A DNA stretch of 64,000 nt from Eopsaltria australis (lineage: Eukaryota > Chordata > Aves > Passeriformes > Petroicidae): positions 186,001-250,000 of the forward strand of contig JAVTVJ010000786.1 in NCBI GenBank assembly GCA_034509425.1. The letters run 5' to 3'. The notes under the pieces were generated by a model. It was not told the origin of the DNA, ran no database searches, and saw only the letters and a list, made by a program, of their open reading frames with translations. The position numbers were made by a program, and so were the translations under genes. Positions 1-14,080 of this stretch are shown one piece after another; positions within the stretch are counted from its first letter, which is position 1, and each line of letters begins with the position of its first letter.

Positions 1-2806
1 TCTCAGTATGCAAACTCTCATGTACAAGTATTACCCTGAAAACAGTGGAGTTGCACGCAAATACACAAATTTTACAGCAAGGTAACTGTAACAATGATCA
101 CTGTAAAATATTTTTGGCCACAGAATTCAGTGATGAAAGAACTGTGGTTTTGTTGAAACTTCACACTGAAATGCAACTGTTTTGTAAGAAACTTAATAGG
201 ACAAGCATTTTAAGGATGAGCATGTAATTCTATTTGAAACAAGAAATGAAAAAGGAACTATGTTAAAGTAATCAAGAGTCTGGTATCTACCTGCCTGTCT
301 CCAAGCCCAACCAATTAACCAGGTTACTGTCTGTACTTGAATGGGGTCTCCTCTATCAGTTTTTTTGTTACATAGAGATAAGTCTTTAAGAACACAACAA
401 GAGGCATAAAAATTTAAACACTCTGTGTCTGGAAAACCATTTCAATCCAACTTTCACAAAAGAACACTTTAAAATCTTTGCTGAGTTCCATCCTGAACCT
501 GGCATTGCTTTTGCTGACTCTAGTGGCACAGCCACCACTGCTCACACTGTGCCACCACTCCACACCCAGCTGATCACCAGACAATTTCAGAACCAAGTTT
601 CAGTCTATACTGTAATGCACATCACAGGCATTACCAAAACAGTGTGAATTACAAGCAGAGAAAAAGGAAAAGAACCTAGACCAATTTTTAAAGAATAGAA
701 AAATGTGACATCTTTATGTAGTCTGTAGCCATTTTCATAATATTTTGCATTTCATGTACAATTCTCAAACTGAAGATCACACTTTCACGAGAATGTTACT
801 CAGCCTCAAACTGCTGAATCACTTCCTTTCTTCACAGCTTCTAGAGTATTTGTTTATTATAATTCATAATGAAACCACTCACCATTGCTTCTCTCTAGGA
901 TTAAAACACTTTATTCTCCCCTCATTGTAAATCTTTATTAAATGTTTGCTTTTTTCCTCTTTACTCTTACATTTCAAGTATAAGAATTCTTGAATATCGT
1001 GCATGAAGTCAAAGAGCCTCAAACTTTAACAGTATCTTGCCTCATCTATAATACTGAAATAGAACTATGTAGATAAGTAAAGAACTTTTATGACTTGCTT
1101 TTATAAGACTCTTATTTGAGGCATATTCAAACATATGACAAAGCAGCCCCAAAATCCATTCTCACTTTCACATTTTTCATAAGCAATTTTTGCATCTCTT
1201 ATTATTATAAATTCTAATATCAGAGCAGGCCATTTCTCAGCAAGGTCTTCATTCATAAACAAGCAGAGCAGGAAAGCAGAGATGTCCATTTTAGCTTCTA
1301 TTTCTGCATCATGGGTCTCCATATGCAAACAAGAACTTTACATGTTCCAATAAAATCTGGGAAAGTTACGTATTTACAACTCAAATGAGATACACAAGAA
1401 TCTGACAAACAGGACAGAGAACATGCTACCATAACTGCTTCTCCAACCTGCTCAGATCATGGCATTCCCACCCATAAAGTCCTGCAGTGCCCCAATTCAG
1501 CAAGTGGCAAATTGTACCCCAAAAGTGGACCCTCATTAAAGAAAAATCAAACCAAAGCTCAGATCTAAGTATTTTACTCGAACTTCAGGATTCTATTCCA
1601 CCTGTTGTACCTCAGGCTTTTGTTATATGGCTCCTGTTTGGGTGTCAGTCTCCCGCTTTGAAACGTCAATGTTCCTCTGAATTTCTGCCGCTGCTTTGTC
1701 CTGCATTTTGTAACTGCAAGGCTCTAATCCGTGACTTCCACTATGCCAAGACATCTCAGGGAGTTTAAATCAGAAAGCAACAGCATGAGGGACACCAGTT
1801 CTCTTTCTGCTTGTACTCACTCCAACAAACAATGTATCTCAGTGGGTTCTATTTCCAGATCTTCTTTTTCTTCTCGTAGTAGGAAATTCAGAGCAACTCA
1901 TCTAAAAAGGTTGCAGGGGAACTGAGAAGGACGAACTGATTATTCTGTAAGTGCACTGTCACCTGAACTAACACAAACATGGAGTTTGACTAACAGTGTT
2001 GAGCTTTTTTGGGGTCCTTTATCAGGGCTTAACACAGGGACTGAGTGTGGATTTTGCGCCTGAGCCACATCAAAGTGAAGCTGTACAGAGTGGGAAGCTG
2101 TGACTCACAGCATGCAGAGCCCTCATCTGACTCACTATGAGCCTCTGGAGCACCTCCAGCCTCCTTCCGCCTGCACCGCCAAAGCCAAACATTGGGAAAT
2201 CTGTTTACATCTCCTGCAGCAGAGCCAAAGCATTGCCCAACCTTTTCTCTGTCCCTCTGCTCCCTGTAAACAAGAACAGCACAGAAAGAAAGTGTATTGG
2301 AAGTCAAGAGGCCATTCACACTGCTCTGACGCTGTGTGATGTGGCAGATACGCCTTTATACAGATGGGAAGTTTTTTAAATTTAAGAAAATTACCTCAGA
2401 GCCTATTGTCTGAGCTTGCTCAGGGTACTGCAGTGCAATTTCTGGTAAAACTACAGCCAGAGCCAAGCCTCACACTATTCCAGTAACCACCACCATGCAG
2501 GATGCAGCAGCAAAAGGGGAACTGTGTACAACCTCACAGAATCCTGGGCATCTCTAAAAGTCTAGTATCATCTACTTCTTAAAAACCTTAGCTCTAGTAT
2601 TCTTTTTTATGTGATCTTTATGTCTTACAGTCACAGGTGAGGAAAACGTAAGATATGAATGGGAATGATTTTTATCTTTTGAAACAATTACCCTATGTGC
2701 CCGTCTAATTCTCACAGAAATTGATGGAATTTGTGTGTATGTATGACATTGCACTATCAAACGGGGCTATAAAAGAAAACCCAGGAAAGGTCTCTCAAAG
2801 TCCCTC
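1..2806 (-). other. WWTR1: WWTR1 intron 1, distal part (no exon seen)
   Basis: This is AT-rich intron sequence lying downstream of the first WWTR1 coding exon on the minus strand. I looked for the next WWTR1 exon, which should complete the WW domain and carry the coiled coil, and found no matching open frame. Short open frames here have no family resemblance. Nothing else could be supported. Confidence 0.6.
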
Positions 2807-3842
2807 TATCGGGTTTGCATGGCCTGGTTCTGGTAGCAGGGGGGCTACAGGGGTGGCTTCTGTGGAAGCTGCTGGATGCTTCCTCCATGTCCAGCAGAGC
2901 CGACCCCTGGTGGCTCCAAAGCCTGATGTGCCTCTGGCCGAGGCTGGGCCAGTCAGAAATGGTAGTAACACTTCTGGGATAACAGATTTAAGAAGAAAGG
3001 AAAAAGAAGTTATGGGGCAGTTGTAATTGCAGCCAGAGAGGAATGGGGTGAGAAAAACAACTATGCAGACATCAGGGTCAGGGGAGGAGGGACAGGACAT
3101 GTACCAGGCACTGGAGCTGAGATTCCTCTGCAGCTTGTGGTGAAGACCATGGTGTAGCAGCTGTTCTGCACCCTGTGGAGATCCATGGGCATGCAGAGAT
3201 CCCATGGAGGAGCCCCATGCCAGAGCAGGCAGATGCCTGAGAGGAGGCTGTGATTGTGTGAGGTCCATGGAGAGGGGAGCCCAGGCTGGAGCCGAGGCTG
3301 TCATCAAAGGACTGCACCCTGTGGAAGAGTGACCCACGCTGCAGTTTGAGGAGGAATGCTGCCTGTGGGACAGACTCATGTGGCAGCAGTTTGCAGAGAA
3401 TTGCTGCTTGTGAGATGGACTTACATTGGAAAAGTTCTGGAGAACTCTCCCATGGGAGGGACCCCAGGGTGCAGCAGGGGAACGACTCCTGTCCCTGAGC
3501 AGCAGGAGAGGGCACAGGGGATGAACTGACCACAGCCCCCATGCCCTGTCCCCCACCCCTGGGGTAGGAGGTAGAGGTGGGAAGGAGGGAGGGGGGAAAA
3601 AGTGTTTTTAAGGTTTTGTTTTACTTCTCATAATCCCACTCCGATTTTGTTAGTAACAAATTCAGTGCATATCTCAAATTAGAGCCTGTTTTGCCCTCAA
3701 TGGTATTTGATGAGTGATCTCTCTGGTCCTTATTTCAACCCATGAACCCTTTGCTATATTTTCTCTCCCCTGTCCAGCTGCAGAGAGGAGTGAGAGTGGC
3801 TTTGGTGGGTGCCTGTCATCGGGTCACCATCAGCCCACTACA
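2807..3842 (+). repeat. Solo LTR of an endogenous retrovirus (about 1.04 kb), inside WWTR1 intron 1
   Basis: The segment matches, from memory, a long LTR common in songbird genomes. It opens with a G-rich stretch, then has repeated modules built around CCATGGAGGAG and GTGGAGAT, and ends with a region resembling the R/U5 part and a TTTGGTGGG-type tail near 3803. GC content is well above the flanks. I see no primer binding site or gag/pol after it and no second LTR, so it is probably a solo LTR left by recombination. The expected poly(A) signal near 3650 is degenerate and I could not see a clear target-site duplication. It lies antisense to WWTR1. The family name is not certain. Confidence 0.7.
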
Positions 3843-6800
3843 GTTTGTCAACTACCAGGGATCTTTTACACCATACAAATAAATAAATGTGAAAGGAAAG
3901 ACCACGATATTCTTTGTCATTAAACAGGGAATTCAAAAACAATTGCTACAATCTAAAGAAATGAAATCTACTTAGTAGAGACTTCATTTATTTAAAAAAA
4001 ATAGTAAAGTCACAAGGTTCCAATTCATCCACGGAAAAAAAAATCTCATGAAGTGACTTTCAGAATTATAATTTTACACCTTTAAGGTAAGCAAAAAAAA
4101 AAGTGCACAAGTACTTAGTTCTGTGTAACAATTAGGGAAAAAAATACTGTCCATATAAAAATAAACTTTTTTTCCTATGAGAACCTTTGATCTTACTTCC
4201 CTCACACACTGCAAAATTATTTCCAGGTCTCGTGTCTGTTCCTAGGAAACTTCAGCAGGAGAAAGATGATACCCATTTGTACAAAAAAATAAAAATACTG
4301 GTTTAGGCAAAATATAACTCACAATTTAGTATTTTTAAATGCTTACCAGCAGTAGTTACATTTATTGGGACATTTAGGAACCCCCAAACCCATTTCTCAC
4401 CACAGAAACACCACCTCCTCCCTAAGGATGGCAGCAGCAGTGGTGCCACTGTCACACCTCCACGAGTGCCTTGCCTTTAGGTGGTGAATTTGGCCAAGGG
4501 TAGGGCCAGGAATCTCCGAAGGGGATCAAGAGGCTCAAGAAAATGCTATAATTAGGCAGTACTTCACAGCAGCTCATGGCAGCTGTTGAAGCTGGTGGGA
4601 GGATTGGCTGGGAGTGCCACAACAAGGAGCAGCCGCTGCCAGAGCGTGCACAGCCTGTCACCCTCTGCACTGTCCCACCAAGGTCACCTTGTGCCAGCAC
4701 TTGCTGGCTCTGCACACCTGGGGATGCACTCCTGTTACTGTCATCCTTCTCATCCTAAAAGCAGGAGGAATTTATTGTTCATTAGAAAAAAGTAAGTGAG
4801 AAACATTTTAGATTACCTCTTATAAAAAAGCCTGTACACATGCTATGTGTTTTCCTGCATATTGAAAGAGAATTCGTGAATGCTTCTTCCTGGGAAAGGC
4901 AGGATGTGGTCCAACAACTGCATGAATACAGAGTTCTGTCCTTAGATGCAGCTGGATGTCTTCCTTTGCCATGCTGCTTTTCCCCTTCTCTCACCATAGA
5001 CTGGAAAATTTCAAAAGTCAAGTTCTGCTCTCATCACAACATGAAAAGACTTAACAGATAGTACAGCACCATGTCCTAATGTCATGCATTCGCCTGTGCA
5101 TTTGATAACTGTAGCTCTCTAAGTAGGCTGCAGCAGTCCCCGTGATGTAGGAGCTACCTTCAAACACACAACAGACAGTCACTTCTCTTACAAATGCTTG
5201 AGAATCCTGCAAGTTCAGAAGGACAGCCCAATTTTTATGGCTTGTCACTTGTTTATAGCTCTGTTAAATTCAAACTTAAGTGGAAATGGGACTGAGTTAA
5301 ATTATTATCTGAATCGCATCCTGCTAAAGACAATAAGCTTCACACTGGCATGAACCCACACAGAAAACGTTTGGAGAAAATTCTTGATTGGCATCAACAG
5401 TTTACATGCCAGACTGTGCAGACAAAGCATCAATGTCATTAGGCTGACAGTTGTCTCAGACTTTTTTTCAGCTTATATTCACATTACCCCCTCCCCCCCA
5501 AAAAAAAGGAATGTGGAAAGTTTAACACGAGGAACACAGCAAACACAGTGCTAGCTTCTCTTCACTCCCTTGCGGCCATGCATTGTGATACCACAGTTAT
5601 CTAATCACAGGCTTTTTCCAGAGTACCTGTCTTACTCACTAAGTGCATTTTACTCTTCAAAGCCTCTGTTTCTGATGTGCTATGAAGTATTTTCTTTAAC
5701 TAACATGCAGTTTCATCCCACACCTACTGCAAAATTTTCAAACTCCATTTCAGGGACAAGTGTAATAAACTATCCTTAAGAGATAATGAGAAAATCATTA
5801 CAGTGCAACTTCAGACACCTCTATTTGGTTTTGCAAGGTTATCCCCATTCTACAGATCAGGGGTACAACATATTTAGTAGTATTCAGTGTTTTCAGGGAG
5901 TATTTTGAAACATCTAGCCCCTGAATCTATAGAATACATATTGCTTTTGTGTTCAAAACAGCTTCCAATGACTTCAGCTACCACTATGAGTCTGTGCATA
6001 TTACAAATTACAGGGAGGGATGGGGGGGCAGCGGGGGTGTTAGTGTAGGTTGAGGGGGTTCTTACTTTCAAATACATACACCCTTTCATGCAATTGTATG
6101 GAGATAAAAATCTACTTTTTTCAGCAAGCACTAAAACAGATGAAAAGAAGATGAAGGACTAGGGCCTTTCTTTAAGCTACCTGGTGAAGATACAACTTGA
6201 CAAACGGGTAAGATGCTCCTTTCAAGGGACAATACGTTGAAAATCAGATAGCTACAGCATATGTCCTGCGATTTACCACAGGTGCCTCAAAATGTTGAGA
6301 TTTCTTGATGTTTCCAAATGTCTAGGGCAGACCAAAGGGCACTTGGGCTGTTACAAATAAAACCAAGTTTAAAGTCTCTTCTATTTTTCTGCATTCTAAA
6401 TGACAAACTATGCAGGAGGCAGTTTAAGGTCCCAGCTGAACCCTGCAGACTGTGTCACAACCCTTGAGCTAGAGGGCTATTACAACCCACTTGCCTGTGG
6501 CTCCAAGGTCACAGTAGAGCCTCAGGGCAGCTGCTCCTGCCAACAGCCTGTAGTGCCAAGGTGACAAGGATGGACACCTCAGTCAGCTTGGCAAATTTGC
6601 AGAAACAAATCTTGCTGATTGTTTCAGCTAGATTAACAGATTGATCTGCCTGAGCCTGCAGCCCCAAGTGAAGAAAATGGAGAAAGAGATTTGGAAAGAG
6701 GAGGACAGGGTCAGGCCACTGCTCTCAGCAGTGCCCTGCAGCCAGGACAGCATCAGCTGTGAGATGGCTGGGACAGTGTCAGCCTATTTCACAGCCAGTT

Positions 6801-9800
6801 CTGGTTGTGTGATTTCTGACAGAGGAGGGAAAAATGGGAGAGGTTAACAAAAATCTACAGCAGTGTTTTCATTTCATACCAAAATCAGACATCAAAAGAC
6901 ACATGCTGTACTAAGTCTGTAGCATGAAGAACTTCTATCTCTGTAAAGGAAGAATTTTGCCTATTCCTCAGGCACGTCCAAAGCATTTGCTGGCACTTCA
7001 GAGGAACCTGGTGGAGCCACTGTGTGCCCACAGCTGTTGCAAAGCACTCGAGGTGCCCCCAAGGACACCTCAAAACAATCGGTGGCTCAGTCACAACAGC
7101 TGCCTCAGCAATTTAACTATATGCCAACATTACTCACTGTTCATAAGGAATGGACAAAATCTTGCCTTTTGCAAAGCCAAAATGTTAATAATATTTTGCA
7201 AAGGTCTCGCATGCAGTATACACATGTGAAACGAAAATAGCTATTGGGTGGCACAGCTTAAAGCTGCATGCTCCTGATTCCATTTCTGTTGTTAAACAGG
7301 TGGAAAGAAAAAGAATATAAACACTCCTTATATCACTAAAAGCACACAAATATAAAATCCAATATTTCTCAATCACTTTCCTTTAGAGTGTAGAAATTAA
7401 TAACATTCAATAGTTCAGCTAATTGTTACTGTGGGAGTTCAGTGAGATCAGCAGAACTCCAACTCACAGGTTTTAGCTAATCAAATTCATGGCACTTGCT
7501 TTTTCAGACACCAATAATGTTTCATGAAAATTACATGAAGCTTTAACAAGGAACCACAATGTAATTATTAAACTGATTGAACCATGGACTTTGTTCTCCT
7601 GCTGCATGTTCATCATCATCTCTGATCTTGAAGCTGGAACATTACATCTGTGTTTGAATATTTATTACACTATGCTAAGTAACTTCTTCAGTGAAGAGAG
7701 TTGCTCTTTTCCTGAATTAGTTTCAGCATAATTTGCTGCTGTGAAGAGAACTTTGAGAATGTCCTGCTAAGCTCCCCTGTAACTGACTGATTCCATTGTT
7801 GGCGTACATGGAGGCCTTAGAAAACATTAAACTAGTTATACAAATGGAAACAAAACACCCTTTGAGTTCTATTGACAACTTAACCTTTAGAATTTGGATG
7901 AAATCCCAATTCTTGAGAGAAAGAAAAAAAGGTACTGAATGAAGCTATTATATAGAACATTCTTAGGGTTTTTTTAATGTATACAATATATAATAGCATT
8001 AATGCATTTGTTTACTTGAGGAGTGCCTGTAGCACTCATATTTAAAGAGACATATTAATGATTTTATTAAAGCCATGTTTATTTTATTTTGGGGAAAATG
8101 TAGCAATCTGAAGACAAAGCATTCTTTTGTGAGAGATACATGACATTTTCAGACACATGCAGTTTCTGAAATTGTTGAACAGGTTACAGAATGAAAGGTC
8201 TGTCCTCTGCTTGAGCTAGAGGGCTATCACCAGGCTGTGTTGTGAATGCCTTGCTTTACCAGTGTAAAAGCCATGTCAAAAGGAACCATATTTATGAACA
8301 ATCAGGGTTTGCATACATAAAATATAAATTGGTGCTGTCTTGTAACAAAAATGGGAGAAGTGGCCCAACTTAATCAACACTCTTTGACTACCAAGATGGC
8401 ATTTCTAGACAAGCTGTTATTATTTTAACATATTCTGCATTCTAGTAGGCATTAATACACAAAAAAAAACTCCCCCTTCAACTACGCAGAGTCCCCTTGT
8501 AAGGACACAATGAAAATCTTCCCCAGGCAAGAACAGATGGTAGGATAGAAAAACAACCCAGAACAAAACAGGATACAAAATCCCTTGGAAGTTATAGAAA
8601 AAAGACTTAACGTTATATTCTACTGCACTGGCCAGAGGCAGAGAAATGTATGACTCTGCAGAATTTAGTCCCAGAATTCTCCTCTGTAATCTAGATTTTT
8701 ATCTCATGTTTTGCTTTCTGAGTCTGTCAGAAAATCACCATTAGTGTTTCCAGGGCATTGTGCATTTTGGTACGTTCACGAACAAAAACAAAACAAAAAA
8801 AAACCCCAAACAAACAAACAAAAAAAAAAATTCCAGTACTGGTGCCATTTAAATCCGAGAATTTAGAGGGTTGAATTAATTACCATAATACCAATAAGAC
8901 ACTATTTTGCCATTTAACTAACAATTATGCACCGTGTTCAATTTGTAATTTGAAGAATAACTTGTCAAGAGTTTCAGATCATAGCAATATATTCAAATAC
9001 ACTTCTGTAAAAGGTTTTTGTTGCAGAAATAAAACTATTTTCTACTTCCTAAATAGGCCCATCTGCAATCCTGCCTACCTTCTGATTTTGAAATCATACA
9101 GAGAACAGCATTTCTTCAAAAGAAAACAAAATAGTGTTACCACAGTCTCTAGAATTTCTTTCTACAAATGCACAGCAGTTGTTCTAACTTTTTCCTGTGA
9201 CAAGCTTTTGAACTGCTTGGTCAGGATTTCCAAACAATAACACAGATTGGTTTGAGGAATAGCTTTCCCAAACAGACAATCCTCCTTCACTAGAAACTAA
9301 ACACTGGCTCAAAATACACACATTTGTGCAAAGCGGTTCCTGGTACTGCAGCTTGCAGTCAGAGATCATTCTCACAACCTCGGCTTTCAGGTCAGTACAT
9401 TTATTAAGCTCCAAAAAGGTCAAAATAACTTCTGTTCTCTGAACTTCACAGACAGCAATATTTATATTTTAATATGAATGCCAGTAGCTACAGCACAACA
9501 GACACTCAGAGCCAAACTAGATACTAAATTTTTTCCCCTCAATGACCCAAATCCCTAACTCTTCAGACAAAGATTTACATCTTGTAAGTAAGACTTTAGT
9601 CTGCCAAAGAGCATATGAAAAGCATTTCCTCCTATGATTTAGTTACAACATAACCAACAAAAAATAATTTTTAGGCAACAAATTTCATTCAGTATATCAC
9701 AGACATGACTATTTAGATGAATAAAATTGCTTTGGGTCTGTATTTATCTACCTCAATAGTGGTTATGAGGTAGCTAGAATTATTTAAAATATCAAGCCAC

Positions 9801-12464
9801 TCAAATCTCTCAGTATTTTAGAAAATAATTTGTTATCAAAATATCATCAGGAACAACTTTGTGACTGGTACCTGTAAATACTGAAGTTTTATTCACTTGC
9901 CCATGATTCAATGCATGACACTTCTATTTTTACCCAACCACAAATTCTGGTTTTTGGTCCCTGCTATCCTTTTAAGTGTTATATGGTGCAGATTAATCAC
10001 AGAATTGTAAGAACCATGGTTTCAAACCTACGTGTTTAAAGTTAAATGAACACTACAAATTTCTTTTATCATGTGCAGTATGTATGTAAGGACATGAACA
10101 CGTGATCACTTGATGGAGTTGTACTGGCCAAGCAATTCTGCAAGGTCTAAAAAAACTTCCACACAGCATCTCTACTGACACAGCTGCAGTGGCACTGGGG
10201 ACATTCTTACAGACACCAGAGGGGGTGAGAATCCACATCTATCCAAAAAGCAGCAAACCAAGCTGCCCGTCATTCCCCTCCAGTCCCAACCCTACAAATC
10301 CAAAACTTTCAGATCTCATTCATACAGCAGAACAAAAGTTCCAGACACCACAGGCAGAGAAAGCAGCTATCAGGATGCCTTTGGCATTTCCTCTGAAAAA
10401 TAAATTCAATGAGAGAAAATCTGCTTCACTTAAATGTATGCTGAGACAACCATGACCTTGAATGCATCAGGACTTATCTTACTTCCTCCATTTGGACCAT
10501 TTAATCACTACTGAGAATACAGTAAGGACAAGAGACAATCCAGGAGATACACAATTCTTAACAGACAAAAGGTAGAACAGAATGTCGCCCTCTTTTTAAG
10601 TCCTCAGAAGGTGAGGAAAAGAAAAGCAATCAACCAAACTCAACTGCTGGAGCTAAGGGATGTGGAGCATGGCTCTTTCCTCTTCCCTATAAGATTAAGA
10701 AATCCATTAGGACTTCTGATATTCAAACACAGTCCTCACTTTCAGGGCCTGAAGAAAGGTCTGATGGTTCTATGCAAGTAATGATAAAAACCTGTCTTTT
10801 ATCAACATCAGCATCTTCTCTACTACTCCCTGCTATCCATTTAGAGGGTTCCCTCACAACATTGAAAAATTTCCATGGTTTCAATCTCTTACATGGCATA
10901 TGCACATGAGAAAAACCCCATAACTTCTTCCAGTGGAATCACAAGAAACAAATTAAAATTGGTCAAATTTCTATAAACATCTGTTGGTTTACCTGTTTTT
11001 ATTACCCCCTTACTTTTAATTTTGAAGGTCAGCTTAGAGTATAAGAAAAAGGTCTAAAAGAAATGGTTCTTTTCACAGTCAGCACTAATTATCCACTGCC
11101 CTCTGTTCACACAACTTCAACTTAGGAGTTATGTGCTGCAAGGGCCTCAGTACCTCACTCTAATAGACAAAAATGGGATCAGGTTATGAATAACTTTTTC
11201 AGAAGTTTCTTACAAAACTCTGACTCCAAACATATTGGTTCCAGCTGTTCAGAAAATTTTAGTACACAAAGGTCAGGAGATGTCCTACTTGGATTATTTT
11301 TTTCTTTCTGATTCATGGTGGAGGTGATTAGCAAGCAGATGAATTTTTCTTGGACCTCATCCCTACCTTCCATATGAGCTGATTAGCTCCCATGGAAGAA
11401 AAGGCAGGACAAATAACCACGCTAATCACTGGAGTTCAGAAAGTTGACCTTTTACAATCTCAAAACTAATGTGTATCCAGGAAATCCTGCCAGACAGTCA
11501 CTGTTTGCAAATGGTTGGGAAATGTGATCATTTGCCATGAAAAACAGATGAAAAGCAGGAGCTGGTTAAAAGACCAAGTCTTTTCTCAAACAAAACATCT
11601 CCAAAATAAAGAAATGGTATCTCAAAGCTGACAGTTGACCTGAGCTTAGGAAGGGTGACAGTTCTGCACTGGTGCTCTCTGTACATAAGCACTTTAAAAT
11701 GAGACCAGAATTTCAAGTAAGATTTAGCTGAACATAAGGAATTTCTGTCATTTCTGACACTGCAGTAATATTCCAACCAAACACAATCTATTTGAAAAGA
11801 AGTATTTTTAAGATTTAAGTACAAATGTGGACAAGCACAGAATAAAGTATAAAAATATCGGATGTAGCTCCATCTTACTGATTTCTAATGGGGTGCAAGG
11901 AACACATGTCTGAGGATTCCTGGTATGAGAAGATGGGCACATGTCACAGGAATACATTGCTGTATTCAAAAGGAATAAGGCTGTGAAATGGAGGCAGCAC
12001 AAATTACACATATTATTAGCAAGTCAGATGCAGTCCCCAAATCTATTTATTTAGGAATGCAAGAGAGAGACTGATCAGGCAATATTTAGATGTTTAGCCT
12101 AGACATTTAAGCTGGCTAACAAATACAAATTTGACTGGGGAGTGATGTGGGATGTGTGTGTGTATGGAGGGGTTGGAGAAAAATGTCAGCTACCCTCAGA
12201 AAAGGTGTGACTTTTTTAATATGAAAATGTTGTATCATAGCTACAAAAAATCCTGACACTGACTGAAAAATATAATTCAAAAGGCAGTGTCATAAGTGCT
12301 GTAAAATTTCCTAATACACCATTTAAGGTCTGGTACCTAAAATCTGATTTTTAAAATTGAGTAGGAATGAAATACTTCAGACCAGCTTCTTACCTGGAAA
12401 ACAGTCTCCCTGTATTTCAACTGGACTTCTTATTAAATAAATGTAGAATTATTTAATAGAAACA
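3843..12464 (-). other. WWTR1: WWTR1 intron 1, middle part
   Basis: This is AT-rich intronic DNA. It holds a G-run cluster at 6013-6037, an A/C-rich simple stretch near 8785-8831, and an 18-bp exact direct repeat at 6463-6480 and 8210-8227. No coding exon or RNA gene could be supported on either strand. Confidence 0.55.
6013..6037 (+). other. Potential G-quadruplex motif
   Basis: Four or more runs of at least three G are separated by loops of 1-4 nt, including runs of seven and five G. The G-rich strand is the plus strand, which is the template for WWTR1 transcription here. Folding is predicted only from the motif. Confidence 0.5.
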
Positions 12465-12855
12465 TGTAATGTCCTGAGTTGGAAGTGACCCACGAGGATC
12501 AACCAGTCCAACTCCTGACTCCACAGAAGGCAACCTACAAGCTAAACCAGCTATCTGAGAGTCATGCAAACACTTTTTGACCAACAATGGGCTTGGGGCC
12601 ACTTCCCTGGGGATCTCGTTCCAGTGTCTGACTGCCCTCTCAGTGAAGAGCTTTAGCCTGGTGTCCAGTCTGAGCTTCCCCATCCCAGCTTTCAGCCAAG
12701 CCCTTGTGTCCTATCCCAGGGGATGGGGAGAAGTACCCAGCACCTCCCTCTGCTCCCTCCATGAAGAACTCACAGACAGCAGGAGGTCACCCCTCAGCCT
12801 CCTCCTCTCCAAGCTGCACAAATCCAGAACCTCTGCCCTCCTTTACAATTTCACA
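12465..12855 (-). mobile_element. CR1 LINE 3' fragment, minus orientation
   Basis: The plus strand reads as the reverse complement of the 3' end of a CR1 retrotransposon. It contains the characteristic block with AGTTGGAAGTGACC and AGTCCAACTCCTG near 12475-12520. The minus-strand frame at 12453-12683 resembles the CR1 ORF2 C-terminus, with an FTERAVRHWNEIPREV-like segment. The element is 5'-truncated, as most CR1 copies are, and cannot move. It lies in the same orientation as WWTR1, inside its intron. The upper boundary is approximate. Confidence 0.85.
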
Positions 12856-14030
12856 TCACAAATGGTTTGCTGGACTCTATTTTATTATTATTCAACGCCT
12901 TAACATCCTTCATGGTCTTTCCAAAGAGGCCAAAGATTTTATAACACCCAAAGTCAAACAGTAAGTGAAAATGAACCTCTGACCAAAAATAAACCACTAG
13001 GAGGCAAAAGAAACTTTGTGAGAATGCAAATTAAGATATGACCTGCAAGGTGTTTTCTCATCTTAATGAGAATCTGTGATGTTTTATTGGTATACTGAGT
13101 TCAGGGGAGAGTAATAAAGCAGTCCTATTTAAAAATTTAGCTGGTAAAATTTAACTATACGTTGACAGCTTCATAATTCACAATAATGAAAATAATCAGA
13201 TTATGGCCTGAGTGGTGAGAGCGATCATCCTGTGTTCTCATTTTCAGTTCAGCTCACCTCAGCCAAAACAAAATCAGAGAGTCTTTTTTCTTGGATACAA
13301 CTCAAGCTGCACATCAGATTGGTGCCCCTAAAGCCACAACTCCAGCACAGATGAAGTCAGAGGGTCCTGGTATTGCTGTTGTGACAGAGCTTTGTGCAGC
13401 TGTCTTTGTTCTCACACAAAATGACCCAGAACAGAGAACCAGACAGAGCTGGTCCCTGTCTCACTGACCACCCTCTGTGCCAGGGCCAGAGCAGAGCAAG
13501 AGCAGCAGCCACTTTCCAGCCCCTTCTCTCCACGACTGCCACCAGAAGCAAAACCCAAGTGAGAGCCAGAGCATCAGGAACCCGAGAGCAGCCTGGGGGC
13601 CTGTGCCAACTGAACCCCAGGAGGAGGGGGGAAATTATCTTCTACATTTCCCCAAAAATCTGCTCTCATCTTACTCATCCACTGGGTTCAAGCACTATAC
13701 CTGGTTTGGTTTGGTTTTTTTTTTTATTTCCAATGTCACAATATTTTCCAATACCAAAGATATTGTTTACCTGTTATTTTCACAGAAGGCTCTGTCAGTC
13801 AGTGCTTACAATAAAGCAATAAAGCACATGGAACTAAAATCTGGACCAAATTAAGCAGCAGGAAGTATGTAATTTATCAACCCCACATTTAAATTTGTAG
13901 CCCTTTTCATGGCACTGTTAACCCAAATATCTGAGGTTTGACCTCATATAGAAAAGAAAGGTCAAACCAGCTGTGTGAACTGAAGAATAAGTATGTAAGC
14001 CTCACTCATATTTAAATAGATCATCCTCTT

Positions 14031-14080
14031 GCTTTAGATTACTTTAAATTGCTTTAGATTGCTTTAAATTACTTTAAATA
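14031..14080. repeat. 10-bp tandem array, five units
   Basis: Five consecutive 10-mers follow the pattern [GA]CTTTA[GA]ATT, the last ending in ATA. The period is close to one helical turn, so the T/A-rich cores all face the same side of the helix. The array sits inside WWTR1 intron 1. Confidence 0.9.

Noticed and set aside
2795..3556. 253-codon minus-strand open frame
   Set aside because: It lies entirely within the LTR on the opposite strand, in a GC-rich modular repeat, and resembles no protein.
4452..4799. Overlapping 60-90 codon frames on both strands in WWTR1 intron 1
   Set aside because: They are typical chance frames in a locally GC-richer segment, without similarity to the missing WWTR1 exons.
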